Assembly (NCBI GenBank): GCA_016808115.1
Contig: JAEQBH010004657.1
Coordinates: forward strand, 62,001-126,000
Source of the DNA: Tetrastigma voinierianum
Lineage: Eukaryota; Streptophyta; Magnoliopsida; Vitales; Vitaceae
Reading direction: 5' to 3'
DNA: 64,000 nucleotides
How positions within the stretch are numbered: the stretch's first letter is position 1; the number at the start of each line of letters is the position of its first letter. The position numbers were made by a program, and so were the translations under genes. Shown here piece after piece: positions 1 through 11,763 of the stretch. Below the pieces are notes generated by a model. The model did no database searches and was not told where the DNA came from. It worked only from the letters and a program-made list of their open reading frames with translations.

Positions 1-1176
1 AAATAAACCGGAATATAAAAGAATAAGAATAAAGAATAGTTAGAAAATAAATGGACGAATAATTATCTTTCGAGAGGACACATCAAATTATCACTAGTAT
101 AGTGAAGTGCCAATTCCTGCGATTATCTTGATAAAACTTCTTGAATATTTCGGGGTTTAAAATACGTCGGCGTTTAGCGATAAAATTGGATCTCTCCACA
201 CTCCACATTTCATTATCTAATTTTCTGATTCTTTCGAAGACGGGAATGAGATAACTACTTTTAAAAGGGATTTCCTTGTCTGGGTATTTTTCTTTACTTA
301 ATATTTCATACCCATTTTATGGGGTACAGTAAACCTTAGCTCCCAAGTTATCGGTCAAGCAGGATATCTCAACTTCCAGGTTACTCTTCCTGAAATTAGA
401 ATAGATCACCCTCTCATGATTAGATCTCACATTAACTTACTTGAGTTGGCCTCGCTATCGAATTGAGGTGAACTCTTTGCTTGTTTAAATTTATTCTTCG
501 TTCAGCTGGATTTCTTGATTTCAAGTAGGAAGAGGATTTATCCAAGTAAACACACAAAGCACAATAGATCTCTAATAGCAGGTTAATATACCTTGAAAAA
601 TGTTCATCACTCTCGGGAATGTCTTCTCTGTGTCCTTTCAGAGACCTCCTTGAAATCGAGCAATGAAACAAATCTTAAAGCGGGTATAAGAGCGTATTGA
701 GATCGAAAACATTAAACCAAAACCAAGTAAATTCATAAAGTGAAATTCACAAGAGTGCTAGAAGCGACTACGGGAAAGATAATTTCGACTATAGCATTCC
801 TTAATGGAAGAATTTGGATTCCTCATTCTTGAATTACTGCCAGCTGCGGCGTTCCTCACGATCATAAGAATAACTACAATTCGAGCGAAAGAGTCGAATT
901 CCATAAATTTAATACGAACTTCAAACATTCCGGTGCGTAATTTGAAAAGAATAAGTGCATTGAGCTTCTACTCAAAAAACGATAACACCCGGATCGGAAA
1001 ATAAAAGCAGAAAACTAGAGCGACCATCCCCAATCTAATCTCTAACTACCAACATTGAAGAAAAAAAAAAAGAAAAGAAAAGAAAACTAAAAGGAAAAAT
1101 AAAAGAAAATGAGCCTTGACTACCGGACCTCTAAATGCAGTAATCGTATAGTTGCTTTCCTCTTTTGGGTAACCAT

Positions 1177-1184
1177 TATTTATA
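1177..1184 (-). promoter_or_regulatory. LTR TATA box of RE-A 3' LTR
   Basis: The minus strand reads TATAAATAAT about 71 bp downstream of the last palindrome of the array. A matching TATA-like sequence occurs at the same relative place in the other three LTRs of this family. Inferred RNA polymerase II promoter; not tested. Confidence 0.6.
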
Positions 1185-1254
1185 GGGTTTCTCGGAGTTG
1201 GGCTAATCTGATACGTGTAGCGTAGTTTCAAAGTGGGCAGCGAAATTCGCGTTC

Positions 1255-1812
1255 AAGTCAGCGACCTCAACTCCGCGTCGCGACATCATCACATGTTGCG
1301 ACATCGATCTCCGCGTCAGCGACACCAGCTAAGTCTGGCGACCTTGGCGATGTCTTACGATGTCACGCGTATCGATCCTTGTCGCGACATCACTTTATGC
1401 CTTGGTTTGATTGGTCTCTCGTGTCGCGACATGATATCTTGTCGCGACATCAGCTCAAGTGCGGCCTTCAGCCCGATCATTCATGATGTAGCGACCTCAA
1501 TCTTCTTGTCGCGACGCGACATGTCTTTAGAGGCTTCCTTTAGTTTGCTTTGCCCCGGTGTCGCGACTTGAGTCTCTGTCGCGACCAGCGACCCGATTCT
1601 TCGGCTTCATCCTTCAAACTGTCATAGCTTCAGGCGATTCTCTTGTCGTGACCTCCATCGAAGTCACAACATCAACCCTTGTCGCCTTGACATCGGTGCC
1701 TGTCGCGACATCATTCCCTTAACCACGGTTAATCCTCATTTACTTATCACGGTGATTCTTTGTCGCGACCGATTGCTATTTCGCCGGCTTATCGATGTCG
1801 CGACCTCATAAT
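1255..1812. repeat. GTCGCGAC palindrome array (copy 1)
   Basis: About ten exact GTCGCGAC octamers plus many one-base variants, spaced irregularly by roughly 15-60 bp. Flanks often extend the symmetry to GATGTCGCGACATC or GAGGTCGCGACCTC. It lies in U3 of the 3' LTR of RE-A. Confidence 0.85.
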
Positions 1813-2052
1813 GCGGGTACGTGCAAGCTAGCGCATCAATGAATCAACCATTTGTTTCCATTCACCTTGACCACTTCTTGCATTTTATTCACCATTTCTT
1901 TGCATTTTTCCACTGCATTTTCTTCTTTCTTTTATGCTCCCTGCAAATAACAAATTTGGTAAGTTTCTTAATATTTACATCTTAATTATTCCTTTTACAT
2001 TAAAATCAAACGAGAAAAATGGACTAAAAAATAGATGACTTTTAAATCATCA

Positions 2053-2062
2053 AACTCCCCCG
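2053..2062 (-). other. Polypurine tract of RE-A
   Basis: The minus strand reads CGGGGGAGTT immediately before the TGATGA start of the 3' LTR, the position where plus-strand DNA synthesis is primed in LTR retrotransposons. Two similar runs (TTTGGGGGAG) occur further inside the element near 2590 and 2950. Confidence 0.75.
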
Positions 2063-4949
2063 AACTTAAATTTTGCTTGTCTCAGCGAAAAAAAAGAAAA
2101 GAATTGTTTGTCCTCGAGCAAATAGGACATTACAATTGTTTGCGGAGTTTTTATCCTTCCGCTCTTTTAATGCGGAATTAAAAAATATCCTTTGTTATTT
2201 CAAAATTCGATTTAAATGCAAAAACCTTGAAACAAGAGTACTTCACTTCTATTCACGAAATCTCCTAATAAACAATGTGTATAAGCAGTTTATTATTTGT
2301 GTTTGTGTGTGTGTCTTGAAGTCGATAATCCTTCTCAATTTTGTATTAGATTTAGTCAATCTTAAGGAGTTTTCTCAAACTATTTATTAAAGTCCCATAT
2401 GCTTGTTTTTCATATTGATCTCCACTAATGTGAAGTGATTTCCAACCTTGAAAATCAATCAGTCTTTTGGGCTTGTAATGTTGGCTTGAGGAAAAAGTTA
2501 GGATAGAATGGAATTTTAGGTTGAGATTACCCAGGCTCTTTTCTTTTCTCCTCAACTGCTATTTCCTCTTTGTAATTCCTTTTAAAAAAACTCCCCCAAA
2601 CTTCATGTTTGGGATACCTATGATTTTCTTCTTTTCAAAATTTGTATGTGATTCTCTTCGTAATTCAAAGCACGGGAAATTTTCATCTTATCACCATTCA
2701 AGAATTGTGCTATGTTTTGTCTTTTTAGGCTTTCCTAACCTCTGCGAACTTTTGGGTTAGTAGCTCCCATACGGATAATTAGGGTACTGGAAATTTGAAA
2801 CACCCTAAGAACTTAATTGTTGAGAGTTAGGCCCGCAGACAAACGCCTGTTCGCTAAGCTTTCTTTTCTTTTTGTATTTTCCCTACTTTAGATCTTTCTT
2901 TCTTCACCTTTTACGTATATCTCTTCGGTTCTTTAAAAAAATTATCTCCCCCAAACTTTATCTCTTTCTCTGTTGAGTTCTTGGGTCATCATGGGTTCTT
3001 TCTTTGGAAGATTAGTGATAAAGGGTGGCTTGGGATTTTCAGCGGCTTATTTGAAGATATGGAATATCTTGGCTCAAATTTAGAGGACTAAGGTGTATGT
3101 AAGCATATATATAATGGTGGCTAGAATAGTTCAAGCTTTGTTGAGAATGGCCTCTATCATGTCTTGTCATTTGTTTCACCTAGGATTTCGCCTCGTCGAT
3201 ATTCAAGCAAGTTCTAGGACCATGGATTATAATTCCTGAATTCCCAGAAAATTTTCCTAATTTCAGTCAAAGTTTCAAAGGTGTTGTTGACCGAGGTGTA
3301 TTATTTCCTTCAAGACTTGCGTTCATTCACTGTCTGTTTACATTAGTTTAACCAAGTATTTTGTTACATCAGTAATAACCAATTTCTCAATTTTTCCACC
3401 TAAACTGAATCTGAACATCACAATAAATACTCTTAATTCCAGTTTCTTTATTCATGCCTCTATTCTTTTCGAGATAAACAAATTGAGCAGGAAACAGAAG
3501 TATTTTGATTCTTAACGAGAAAATAAACCAGCGCGAAACAAGTTGACATCATGATCAGCAATTTGTAAATCAACGAAATTTTATTAAATATCAAAAGATT
3601 TCGATATTGTACCGTATTTCATTCTGAGCATTTTGTAACTAAGTTCAAGAAAAACTCTCTATTTCTGCTTTCGAAAATCCTATATCTTCTTGAAGTTTAC
3701 ATCCCAGCTTAATTTGGTTCACGGACCTTGAGCTCCTCAGAGTGATTAGGCCATTGCTGAGTCGTTAATATGAGTGGAGTTTGCTTCTCCCTTTCTTTGG
3801 AGCTTCTTTGTTGTTGGATTCTAACCCCAATCATATTCCTTATCAACCGCTCTCTGGATGACACGTTTTGCTTGGAACAAGAATGGAGGTGGTTTGTTTT
3901 TCGGCTCATTCATTCCATAAAAGCATTGATTGCCATCCTTGGACTCTTTGCAGCTCTGTCTCCCTTCTTCATTCTTTAGCATTTCTCTTCCTTTATTCCC
4001 CCATCCTTTTATAGTGAGTTGCGTCTCTTGGGAAGAACAAGGTCATTTATTATTTCCTTCAATTTTTTTGGCAGGAGAGAATGAAATGAGATTCCTCGAT
4101 TTATGCCACTCTTATATTTCCAACTCGATTTTTTGGCTTTCATGGAGAATTTTGATCGTTGAATTTTCATGAAGATGATAATTTCTTAACTCTCCTCCAG
4201 TTATGCTCCTTGAAGCTGAGAATTTTCCACTATTAAGCGACTGAATCGAATGAATTTTTGTTTCTGCATTTATGACTGTTATTCTCTAAAATTGAAAAAT
4301 TTTGGAGTGAATTGTAGTTCCATGGATGTTGAATGAGACTAGACAAGGACAATGTTTTGACATTCCCTTTTGGAGAATCTATACATTAACTATTGAGTCA
4401 TTAGAATCACGACATTATTTCTTTGGAAGTCACGACTTCAAATTTCTATGTTGTGACGAAAATTTAAGTCATGACGGGGAATGTTGCTTCTTATATTTCG
4501 AGTTATGACTAAATTTCATCATTCGACTTCGTACTCCAACATTCTTGACCCCTCTCAAACCGGTGTGGAGTCCCAAAACAAAAACAATCCAATTCACAGC
4601 AAGATCAAATTTATTCAATTTCGCTCAAAACTGCTACCACTCATTATTTTTATCATGCAAAGAATTTGACAATTTCTATTATGTCTCATATTTAATAGTT
4701 AAACAAATTTCAACACAAGATAAATTCCCGCACTTGCAATCATGCTATATCAAATATAAAACTAAATACTATTTCAAATCAACCTGTAGCAAAATAAAAA
4801 GACAGAGAAAAGAATGAGAAACTCCCTTGATTCCATTCATGTTATGTCACTATCCCGAAATGTGAAATTTGAGATTCTTCTTTTGTAAAATCACTGCCTT
4901 TCCACAATGTCGTCTACTTTGCCTCTAGTTGAATTCTTATTCACTCAAT
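2063..4949 (-). other. Non-coding interior of RE-A
   Basis: AT-rich sequence with no retrotransposon domain that I can recognise on either strand; the short open frames here have no conserved motif. It holds two internal G-rich tracts resembling the polypurine tract, near 2590-2600 and 2945-2960. Confidence 0.6.
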
Positions 4950-4952
4950 GTA

Positions 4953-5420
4953 TCAATGCATCCAATTTTTGGCCTCTACACACAATTTGTTCAGCTCATT
5001 CCTTCCACTCTCTTCAGCTCTGCCATTTCTCTCTGAGGATTCAGAAGACGGTCTCATGTCGCATCTAGCAAACTCATCCCCAGCAGTATACATACCCTCA
5101 TCTTCCCCGAATTGAATAGAGGGAATTTCCATCCTTTGTTTAGAAATGAAAAATGGGGGAAGAAATTCAAAATAAGCCTTCATTAGCCTTCCCATGCAAG
5201 TTAACAGATCCATATAAGAAGAAGAACTGATGAGCGGTTTCGCCACACTTTGTAAAGAATGGAAACAATTGCAGCTTGATAACTTCGTTTTCGCCACCAT
5301 TCAATTAATCGTATTTGACTATCCTAAAGATATTGCACCAATGTTCCTGGGACTTTAGTGGGATACCTCGTGAATTGGTTCCGTTTGAACTTTGCGATCG
5401 TATCGGATCAAGCTCAAAAT
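4953..5420 (-). pseudogene. gag relic of RE-A (Retrotrans_gag-like)
   Basis: Frame switching on the minus strand shows the order of a plant Gypsy gag core. First comes a segment reading IVKYD, then IKLQLFPF around 5280. An intact 115-codon frame follows, with a stretch like GRLMKAYF..FLPPFF and then RMEIPSIQFGEDEGMYTA near 5110-5150. These match the well-conserved LRLFPFSL, GS..TW..L...FL.KFFP and R.EI..F.Q..GE..YEAWERF motifs of Athila and Tat gag proteins. The rest of gag and its zinc knuckle are not visible. Gag would form the virus-like particle; this copy cannot. The alternative is a chance resemblance, but the motif order makes that unlikely. Confidence 0.55.
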
Positions 5421-5851
5421 CACTGTGATCTATTGTCATTGCCCATCATAACATTTATCTCGATGAATGATTTCAGTCCTCCATAAAGACACACTGGAGG
5501 CCTTATAACCGCTTCCTCTATGTGCTTCATTCTCGATCCTCGCCTTTCATCCGCCATGGTTGAGTTTTTGCCTCTTTATCTTCCTTAAGCCGCGAAGTGT
5601 TTTATCTTAATTCAAAATCAGCCGGAATCGATCGCTTCTCGCTTCCTATGCATCAAAGTTTTTCTCAAAGCAAAACATACTCCATTACTAGATTAGTCAA
5701 AACAACAAATATATTCAATGTGGTTTTATTTTAGGTTAGTGGTCAAAATGAAACTAACGCTTGAAAACTATTTTTGTTCTTTTTTCTTAAATGTCCAAAT
5801 TAGTATTTCTTTTTTCATCTCAATATTGATCTATCAAATTCTTTTCTCATC

Positions 5852-5869
5852 CTGCAAGAATCCGCGCCA
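5852..5869 (-). other. Primer binding site of RE-A
   Basis: The minus strand reads TGGCGCGGATTCTTGCAG a few bases past the end of the 5' LTR. It begins with TGGCGC, as does the tRNA-Asp-type site TGGCGCCGTTG seen in RE-I, but the remainder is diverged, so the primer tRNA is uncertain. Confidence 0.5.
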
Positions 5870-7378
5870 TAAAACTTCACACCACCAAAACGCATATACA
5901 AATTTAGTTGCACAATTACTACAAAGGACTATTGTCTACTCCCTAAACCCGCACCATAAAACTTGTTGAGACCAAAAAATCTCCTAGAGTTAATCATTTT
6001 CAATTCTTTGGTTTTGGCCTCGATATACCGTAAGTGCACAGCCGATGCGAATAAATGGATATAAGTCCATATCGATCCCACGTAGATCTCTGCAAGAATT
6101 TTAAATCAATCACCCCTGACCACTCAAGCTCCGTACTATTTGGACCATAAAGTGATATTGGGGTCCAAATTTTACAGTCGGAAATTATACTAGCACGAGT
6201 AAAATAAATGAACAATCAAATAAACCGAATATAAAGAATAAAGAATAAAGAATAGCTTAAGAAAATAAATGGACATCGAATAATTATCTTTCGTGAGGGA
6301 TACATCAAGTATAACGCTATAGTGAAGTGCCAATTCCTCGTAGTTAATACCGATAAAACTTCAATATTTCGTGTTTCTAAAATTCATTCCAAGGCGTTTA
6401 GCAAGAAAAGCCGATCTCTCCACACCCACATTTCATTATCTAATTTTTCCCGATTCTTCAAGACGTGGAATGAGATAACTACTTTTAAAAAGGGATTTCC
6501 TTAACTGGGTATTTTTCTTTCTCGCAATACTTCATACCCATTTATGGATCAGAACCTTAGCTCCTGCCATTGGTCAAGCAAGGATATACAACTTCCTGTG
6601 CTACTCTTCCTCGAAATTAGAATAGACTACCCTCTCCTTGGATTGGGATCTCGCCTAATACTTCCGGATCGACTTACTATCCGACCGAGGTGAACTCTTT
6701 GCTTGTTTAAATTGATAACCTGCTCAACCTCGTTTCTGATTTCGCGAGAAGAGGATTTATCCAAGTAAACTTACAAAGCTCAATAGATCTCTTAACAGCG
6801 GTGTTAATATACCTTCAAAGAAATGTTCATCACTCCTCGTGAATGTCTTCAGGTCACCAAAGGACTTTTGAAATCGTGAGCAATGAAACAAATCTTAAAC
6901 GGGTATAAGAAACTGAATATTCGATCCGTAGTATTAAACCCAAAACCGTAAGTAAATTCATAAACTGAAATTCACAAGTCGCTAGAAATCACTGGCTGTG
7001 AAAGACACTCGACTATAGCATTCACTTACCTAAGCCGATTCCTCAATTAACAATTACACGCCACAAAGATTCCTCCGGGATTATAAGAATAACTCGCAAT
7101 TCGAACTCGAAGAGTCGACCTTTAAATTTGTCTCGAACTTCAAACATTCCAGTAGTAATTTGGAAAGAATAGACCGCATTCAAATTTCTACTCAAAAACG
7201 ATAACACCCGCATCCAAAAATAAAACGAAAAACTAGAACGATAAATCCACCTAATCTCTAACTACCAACATTGAAGAAAAGAAAAGAAAAGAAAGAAAAC
7301 TAAAAGGAAAATAAAGAAAATGAGCTTCGCCTACCTGCACTCGTCTGTGTCGCCGCCAAGCCGCTTCAGAAGCCAGAG

Positions 7379-7385
7379 ATTTATA
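7379..7385 (-). promoter_or_regulatory. LTR TATA box of RE-A 5' LTR
   Basis: The minus strand reads TATAAAT about 70 bp downstream of the palindrome array. This would be the promoter driving the element RNA toward lower coordinates. Inference from position and family resemblance. Confidence 0.6.
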
Positions 7386-7455
7386 GGTTTCGCTTGGGCC
7401 CAACTTCACCACTTCGGCTGTGGATTTCAAAGTGGACTGGCCCAAGTTACTGTTC

Positions 7456-8013
7456 AAGTCGCGACTTCAAATCCCTTGTCGCGACATCATCCATGTTGGG
7501 CGAAGACGATCTCACGCCGCGACACCAACTTAAGTCTCAAAGCAGCTTTCAACTGATGTTCGGCTGTCGCTGACATTCATCCCTTGTCGCGACATCACTT
7601 TATGCCCTTGTGCTCTTAATTGGTTCTTCCTGAGCGTCATGGCGATTATTCCGTCGCGACATCGCCTCAAGTCTTCGCAGCTCTTCAATCGATCACTATG
7701 ATGTCGCTGGCTCAATCTCTGTCGGCATCGCCTAAGGTCTTTAGAGGCTTCACCGGGTTGCTTCTGTCGCGACTTCGCCCTTCCGTCGCGACAATGCCTT
7801 CGCTTAACTCACTTCATCCTTTCCAAACCCGTCATAGCTTCGCGCGATTCTCTTGTCAGCAGTGACTCCTCCAATCCCGAAACGCCAACATCAACCCTTG
7901 TCACATCGACGCTGTCGCTGACATCATTCCTTAGCTTCGGGTTAATCCTCACGCTTATCCGTGATCTCGTCGACTCGGGGCCATATTTCCTTCACTTATC
8001 CCGATGTCGCGAC
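7456..8013. repeat. GTCGCGAC palindrome array (copy 2)
   Basis: About seven exact GTCGCGAC octamers with further variants, collinear with copy 1 but with internal gains and losses. It sits in U3 of the 5' LTR of RE-A. Confidence 0.85.
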
Positions 8014-8249
8014 CTCATAATCCGGATCTGTAAGCCCAAACTCGCATCAATGAATCACCATTTGTTTCATTCCCGCCTACCAATTTCTTGCATTTTTTTA
8101 TTCCACCATTTGCTGCATTTTTCCACTGCATTTTCTTCTTTCTTTTATACTCCCAACAATAAATTTGGTAAGTTTCGCCAAGATCTGCATCATTCTTACT
8201 AAAATCAAATGTAGTAAAACACTGACTTAAAATTAATGAATTTTTATCA

Positions 8250-8746
8250 ACACGCACAATCACTCCCATAGGAATCTCAACCATAGAAGCCAAGGTGGCT
8301 AACGCATCAACAAACTGATTCTCTACCTTAGGCAGATGTATATATCTCAGCTCATCAAATCTGGCAACCAGTAGGTCTAAGCAAGCATGGTAGGGCTTCA
8401 GCTTCTCATCTCGAGTCCTCCGATACCTCGGGTCCGCCAGATAACTAAGTCGAACTCTATGGATCTCCAACTATCTAATGCCAAGATCAAGCGCGGTCTC
8501 TAAACCTTTAATGTATGCCTCGTACTCAACAATGTTATTCGTCAACCGATGATGATCAGAAAATACTAGCCGAACTGATCTAAGAATGTGATCACCTTGT
8601 GGTGATATCAATAAGATACCAATACCAAACCCCGACTGATTGGCGGCACCATCAAAGTATAACCACCATCCTGTAATGCTGGTCATTGAAATAAATTGCT
8701 CATCAGGGAAATCATCGACAATCGGTCTATCATCGGATACTGGCAA
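8250..8746 (-). pseudogene. RNase H domain of RE-B (cut by RE-A)
   Basis: The minus strand encodes WWLYFDGAANQSGFGIGI near 8660, then LTNNIVEYEAYIKGLETALD near 8490, then a second piece with YIHLPKVENQFVDALATLAS ending near 8290. These correspond to the first catalytic Asp (YFDGA), the catalytic Glu (VEYEA) and the C-terminal N..ADALA region of a Gypsy RNase H. A stop separates the two pieces at 8470. After the codons for MGVIVRVDKNSLI the similarity stops at the RE-A LTR. The enzyme would degrade the RNA strand during reverse transcription; this copy is interrupted and not functional. Confidence 0.85.
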
Positions 8747-8889
8747 AGAAGCCAGATGATCTGCAACAATGCTTCCTTTATCGACTTCTCAGGTGACATA
8801 CCACACATCGAACTCACAATACCAACCATCTCAAGCGAGCTCCATCTGGCAACAGTCCGTTAAAAAATACTTCAATGATCCAATCGAGA

Positions 8890-10000
8890 CTAAAAGCATG
8901 GAATACTCACATAGTGCCTATGTCTCCTGGTGGCCCAAACCAATGCTAAATAGAGGCGCTCAATCATAATGTATTTGCACTCGTATTCCAGCATCCTCTT
9001 ACTCAAATAATAAATGGCTCGCTCCTTTCCTGAATCATCGAGCTGAGCTAACATGCATCTTAAAGCTATGTTTAAAACTGACAAATATAGAACCAGGGGC
9101 CGCCCTAGTATGGGAGGCACTAAAACTGGAGGAGAAAGTAAACACTCCTTAATCTTCTCAAAAGCATGTTGGTAATTATCATTCCAAACCATAGGCTGGT
9201 TCTTCCTCGTAAGAAAGATAAAGCTCGCATACGCCCACTACCTAGGCAATGAAACGACCGGTTATACTCGTAGTCTACCTAAAAGCCTCTCGATCTCTTT
9301 CTCAGTCCCTCGGAGCGGGCATGCCGGGCATGGCCTTGATCTTTCTAGATTAACTCTATACCGCGCCACTAAATAATGTGACTCCAAGAATTTCCCGTGG
9401 TTGGCCCCCAGCGGCACTTTAGGATTCAATCTCAATCCGAACTATCCGATCCTCAAAGAATCTCTCAGAGTTGCTAGTGATATGCCTTGTCTCAGGATTA
9501 CCATCATGTCATCCACATATACCTCAACATCTCTATACATCATATCATGCAAATGTGGTAAGTAGCTTTCTTCCATAAGTGGCTCCTCAGATTCTTCAAC
9601 CCAAATGGTACGAATCTAATAGCAAAAGAATACCCCACTCAAGGATGGCAAAGTCCTCTCCATATCCTTTGGAGCCATCAAAATCTGATTATACCTGAAA
9701 ACCGCATCCATGAAGGGACAACATAGGGTGCCCCCAGAGTGTCAGCCAACTAACATATCGATGTGTGGGAAGCGGAAATCATCTTGTAATAGTCATTTAG
9801 ATCACTAAGTCTACACAAACTCTAACCTTGCCATCCTTTAAGGGAACAAGAACGACATTAGCCAACCACTCAAGATACTCAATCACTGACAAGAATCCAA
9901 CACCGAGTTGTTTTTGAATTTCTTCCTTAACCTGCAAACTCCATCGAGGGTGTAGTCTCATTAATTTCGCTTTAACTCGGCTCAAAGATGTGGAAAAATG
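8890..10000 (-). pseudogene. Reverse transcriptase of RE-B
   Basis: The N-terminal end of RT lies near 9800-9990, with EEIQKQLGVGFLSVIEYLEW and NVVLVPLKDGKVRVCVD. A segment like SYDQILMAPKDME follows near 9680-9760. The catalytic motif EVYVDDMMVI has its YVDD codons at 9508-9519. The connection domain includes AFEKIKECLLSPPVLVPP and ERAIYYLSKRM (8890-9192). The middle, 9193-9790, is readable only by changing frames. This is the DNA polymerase of the element, normally part of a pol polyprotein in the virus-like particle. Confidence 0.85.
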
Positions 10001-11470
10001 GGCAAGTGATAAGCCGAATCTTGCAGCGGGGTCAAGGCCCGGTACACCAAAATCTATCAACTTTGTGCTACCAGAAACGGGTGTAACTTTCCTGTCCTCT
10101 ATATCAGAATTAGACTCTGACTGACCATCTAGTGGGTCATCTGTGTCTCCCATATCATTAACATCACATACATGTGCTGCGGGAGTTGGTGGTGCAATCA
10201 AAGGAAAATGATGTGACACCGGAAAATACTCGAAAATACTCATGTCATTATTACCTTCAGAAAGGTCATCAAAGCGAGTGACAAACCCGGACATAGTGTC
10301 AAAAGAAAGAGGGATCCACGTAGCCTGACGCTCCCGAATGCAAATAGTATTACGAAAAATATTAGTAGCAACAAGTCCATCACCATCAAACTCAAGCATA
10401 GAAATTCCAAACACATCAAAGAGATTGGGGCTTAGCGGGAAGCATCCGCACGCGGCCGCGCCAATCATGTCCATCGGCACGGCGTCATAAAGTGTCAAAG
10501 ATCGGATCAATCATAGAAACTCCAAACATGTCAAAAGCAGAATGGGGCCCACGCGGGGCTGCATCCAAAATACGGCCAATGTTGACGCGTCCATTGCGCC
10601 CATATAAGTATCGTTCAAAAATCACACCACGGACCATCTCCCCAAATCCATAGAAATGGCATCAGCATCTCCCTCAAGAAAGCACATGGAAAACACATTG
10701 GCTCGATTTAGTGATGGAGGTGCAACTATCATGGCCTCGGGTGGTTCGATGGTCTTAGAATTCTAACACATCTATCGTAGGGCATGTTGAATGCCCTGAA
10801 TCTCAACCATCTTTGAAACATGGTCAACTCCCCCATGGTACATACCTCTGATCCTCTGTAAAATAGTCACTAACCCAAAAGTGTACGGGGCGATGGGATA
10901 ATCGAATGGAATACCGCATACGCGAGCTCACTCCTCTCTACACGCTCGTGCCACAAGCATCATCCGCCGGCTGGGATGTAACCCAACCCATAAGGTATGC
11001 CCACATCAACCTGGTAATTAGCAACCCATGCGTCCCGCCGGGCGGCGACCAACCCAAACCAAGCATATAAGACATGCCTCTCATCATGCTAAGCACCAAA
11101 GTGCTACTGTACTAGTAGAACGACATGGGCACCATGTCCCTGCAGTCATCCTCTAGGCTAACAACCTGAACTTCGTTGAAAGTAACCCGAATAAATGAAA
11201 TCATCCTCACTGCATTTATCTATGTAGCATTGGCTCATTGAAGTAATATCTCTATCAAATCAGATCGCGGATAATTACCTCATATGAATCCCACCTTCGA
11301 TGAAGGAAGATGGTATAAAGACTCGGCTTCATGAATCTAAGGGCGACCAAGAAAAAGGTTAAAGGATGACTGGATCCTTAAAACCTGAAATAGTATGGAT
11401 TATCCGACAGGACCGATCATGACATGTGTGCTGAGTGTGCCCATAACTATCTTCTAAGTCCCGTCATGTT
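10001..11470 (-). pseudogene. Protease C-terminal part and protease-RT linker of RE-B
   Basis: Minus-strand translation, with frame changes, shows a segment like IVMGTLSTHVMIGPVG then ILFQVLRIQSSFNLFLGRP near 11300-11450. This matches the C-terminal half of Tat-type proteases, where a GPV..VLFQVL.I..S..LLLGRPWIH motif is usual. Downstream, acidic linker sequence runs to an open frame at 9797-10510 that leads into RT. Linkers of this kind are poorly conserved and carry no enzyme activity. Confidence 0.65.
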
Positions 11471-11478
11471 TTGACGGT

Positions 11479-11763
11479 TCATGTGGGATGCGGCCCAAAA
11501 ACCCTGATGGTGAAAAATCCCAAAGCAATGGCAATAACCAGTGGACAAACGTTCAAGGCAGAGCCGTTGCCCAACAAGACGAACGACACCCTACGACCTA
11601 AACAAGCAACATCAATGAATAAGGGACGAACATGGCTTAATCCCTCAGGTGGTAAATCATCATCAGAAAATACTATGCATGTAGCCCTATCCGCTGTCGG
11701 GGTGACCCAGCCTCCTCGAGGGTGCGGTAGTGTCAACTCCAATCGACTAAGAGCCCTCGACAA
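11479..11763 (-). pseudogene. Aspartic protease of RE-B, active-site Asp replaced
   Basis: A 94-codon frame contains IVFSDDDLPPEGLSHVRPLF followed by SFVLLGNGSALNVCPL. This is the start and catalytic turn of a Tat-type retropepsin, which cleaves the Gag-Pol polyprotein. The family motif is D-[NST]-G; here the codon for the Asp reads GGC (Gly), so the motif is GNG. With neighbouring frameshifts this copy is inactive. The replacement could also be a base error in the sequence. Confidence 0.75.

Larger units (their letters stand above)
1..2052 (-). repeat. RE-A 3' LTR (partial)
   Basis: Collinear with 6216-8249 on the same strand, sharing runs such as the TTTCATTATCTAATTTT and GAGGATTTATCCAAGTAAAC blocks. 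The LTR starts (minus strand) with TGATGA at 2052, directly after a G-rich purine tract. It contains a TATA box near 1180 and a GTCGCGAC palindrome array upstream of it. The reverse complement is also collinear with the solo LTRs at 38738-48507 and 58031-60585. Confidence 0.85.
1..8249 (-). mobile_element. RE-A: large-LTR, gag-only retrotransposon, left end outside window
   Basis: Two direct copies of a long sequence (1-2052 and 5875-8249) flank a 3.8-kb interior. Read on the minus strand the order is 5' LTR, primer site, gag relic, non-coding interior, purine tract, 3' LTR. The LTR begins TGATGA, as in the solo copies at 38738 and 58031. About 320-340 bp of the 3' LTR lie beyond position 1, judged by alignment with the other copy. 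I see no protease, RT or integrase, so it must have been moved by proteins of another element. It interrupts the RNase H region of RE-B at 8249/8250; the expected target duplication is ACACG at 8250-8254, but its partner is outside the window. Confidence 0.8.
5875..8249 (-). repeat. RE-A 5' LTR
   Basis: About 2,375 bp, read on the minus strand from TGATAAAAA at 8249 to the end near 5875. It aligns along its length with 1-2052 and with the solo LTR 58031-60585, which is 2,555 bp. The 8249 end abuts RNase H coding sequence of RE-B. The low-coordinate end is set by alignment and is good to a few bases. Confidence 0.75.

Noticed and set aside
1255..1812. CRISPR-like look of regularly recurring palindromic repeats
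   Set aside because: Spacing is irregular, the repeated core is only 8-14 bp, the setting is a plant LTR, and there are no cas genes.
5941..5966. Primer binding site of RE-A (GGTGCGGGTTTAGGG on the minus strand)
   Set aside because: The solo LTR 58031-60585, with exact target duplications, shows that this block is inside the LTR; the LTR ends about 90 bp further on and the site at 5852-5869 fits better.
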